DNA of 64,000 nucleotides from Melioribacter sp. (GTDB lineage Bacteria; Bacteroidota; Ignavibacteria; Ignavibacteriales; Melioribacteraceae), in the NCBI GenBank assembly GCA_026417975.1, contig JAOACD010000015.1, forward strand, positions 62,001 through 126,000, read 5' to 3'. Numbering within the stretch: position 1 is the first letter of the stretch; every line of letters begins with the position of its first letter. The position numbers and the translations under genes were made by a program. A model generated the notes under the pieces. It did no database searches. It was not told the origin of the DNA and saw only the letters and a program-made list of their open reading frames with translations. This document shows, piece by piece, positions 63,467 to 64,000 of this stretch.

Positions 63467-64000
63467 GTGCAAGCTGTTGAAGAAAAACTTTCGTTAAAAG
63501 AAAAAATTGGATATAGTTTGGGAGATACTGCATCGAATTTGTACTTCCAAACTTTCATGCTCTTTTTAATGTACTTTTATACTGATGTGTTTGGGTTGCC
63601 AGCCGCTGCTGTTGGAACTATGTTTTTAGTAACAAGGATTTGGGATACTATAAATGATCCTATAATGGGTACTATAGCAGATAGGACAAATACTAAATGG
63701 GGAAAGTTTCGTCCATATTTAATTTGGGCTGCAATTCCATTTGGAATTTTTGGTGTTCTTACATTTACTACCCCAAACTTTGATACAACTGGCAAATTAA
63801 TTTATGCATATATTACTTATAATTTATTGATGATGTCTTATACTGCCGTCAATGTTCCTTACTCAGCTTTAATGGGAGTTATTACACCTAACTCACTAGA
63901 AAGAACAGAAATTTCATCCTTTCGATTTGTTGCTGCTTTTATTGGTGGTTTGATAGTTCAAGCCTCTGTAATGTCATTAGTAAAATATTTTGGTAAAGGA
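63467..64000 (+). CDS. GPH-family sugar:cation symporter (partial, N-terminal part)
   Basis: The frame starts with GTG 63467, preceded by GAGG at good spacing, and runs off the window end, giving 178 codons without a stop. EKIGYSLGDTASNLYFQ and LVTRIWDTINDPIMGTIADR are hallmark N-terminal segments of the glycoside-pentoside-hexuronide (GPH) cation symporter family of the major facilitator superfamily, as in MelB. KWGKFRPYLIW and NVPYSALMGVITPN follow. At least five membrane helices are visible. It likely imports a uronate or glycoside for the locus. The substrate is not shown. Confidence 0.88.
   Translation, partial: MQAVEEKLSLKEKIGYSLGDTASNLYFQTFMLFLMYFYTDVFGLPAAAVGTMFLVTRIWDTINDPIMGTIADRTNTKWGKFRPYLIWAAIPFGIFGVLTFTTPNFDTTGKLIYAYITYNLLMMSYTAVNVPYSALMGVITPNSLERTEISSFRFVAAFIGGLIVQASVMSLVKYFGKG

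Overview
The window is low-GC, gene-dense bacterial chromosome. It most likely comes from the Ignavibacteria/Chlorobi side of the Bacteroidota superphylum. Several features point there: a fused LpxC-FabZ gene, a type IX secretion C-terminal tail with a YPNPFNP motif on a secreted protein, a metallopeptidase/PD40-propeller/outer-membrane-barrel fusion, and promoters that fit the Bacteroidota -33/-7 pattern (TTG, about 20 bases, TAnnTTTG). The lipid A and Bam genes show a Gram-negative, two-membrane cell. No rRNA, tRNA, CRISPR array, insertion sequence or phage gene was seen. Most of the window is core genome.

Layout. Bases 1-8696 (minus): a partial acyltransferase-like gene, lpxB, a membrane methyltransferase, a HAD phosphatase, smc and a membrane-anchored GH2-like protein that lacks its catalytic acid. 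Bases 8773-10925 (minus): tpiA, nfu and mrp. Bases 11101-15061 (plus): an iron-uptake operon with two DtxR-type proteins, the second membrane-anchored and fused to FeoA, then FeoB split into GTPase and membrane genes by one in-frame stop. Bases 15103-20978 (minus): ppk1, a dCMP deaminase preceded by a candidate small RNA with its own promoter and terminator, an orphan histidine kinase, purA and a STAS protein. Bases 21113-27550 (plus): an ECF sigma factor, a decayed membrane protein gene, and a partner-switching module (two PP2C phosphatases, a STAS antagonist and an RsbW-like kinase). Bases 27554-35516 (minus): secDF, rpsF-ssb-rpsR-rplI, pth, rplY, prs and a lipoprotein.

Bases 35979-56759 (minus) are a 14-gene, almost gapless envelope-biogenesis run. 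In transcription order it reads uppS, bamA, two ompH/skp genes, lpxD, lpxC-fabZ, lpxA, a lipoate/octanoate transferase, a propeller protein, rfaE1, rfaE2, tamB, rnr and the peptidase/PD40/barrel protein. It joins undecaprenyl carrier synthesis, outer-membrane protein folding, lipid A synthesis and ADP-heptose synthesis in one direction of transcription. Bases 56910-64000 are the only clearly accessory part, a sugar-acid/fucoside locus: an SDR oxidoreductase, uxuA, a GH29 fucosidase, a secreted T9SS-tailed jelly-roll-like protein, a LacI regulator with palindromic operators, and a GPH-family transporter cut by the window end.

The least explained items are the roughly 113-nt RNA locus at 17838-17950, the membrane-anchored DtxR-FeoA protein with the one-stop FeoB split, the GH2 pseudoenzyme with six membrane spans, and the broken gene behind the ECF sigma factor. 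All functions are assigned from motifs read by eye, with no database search.
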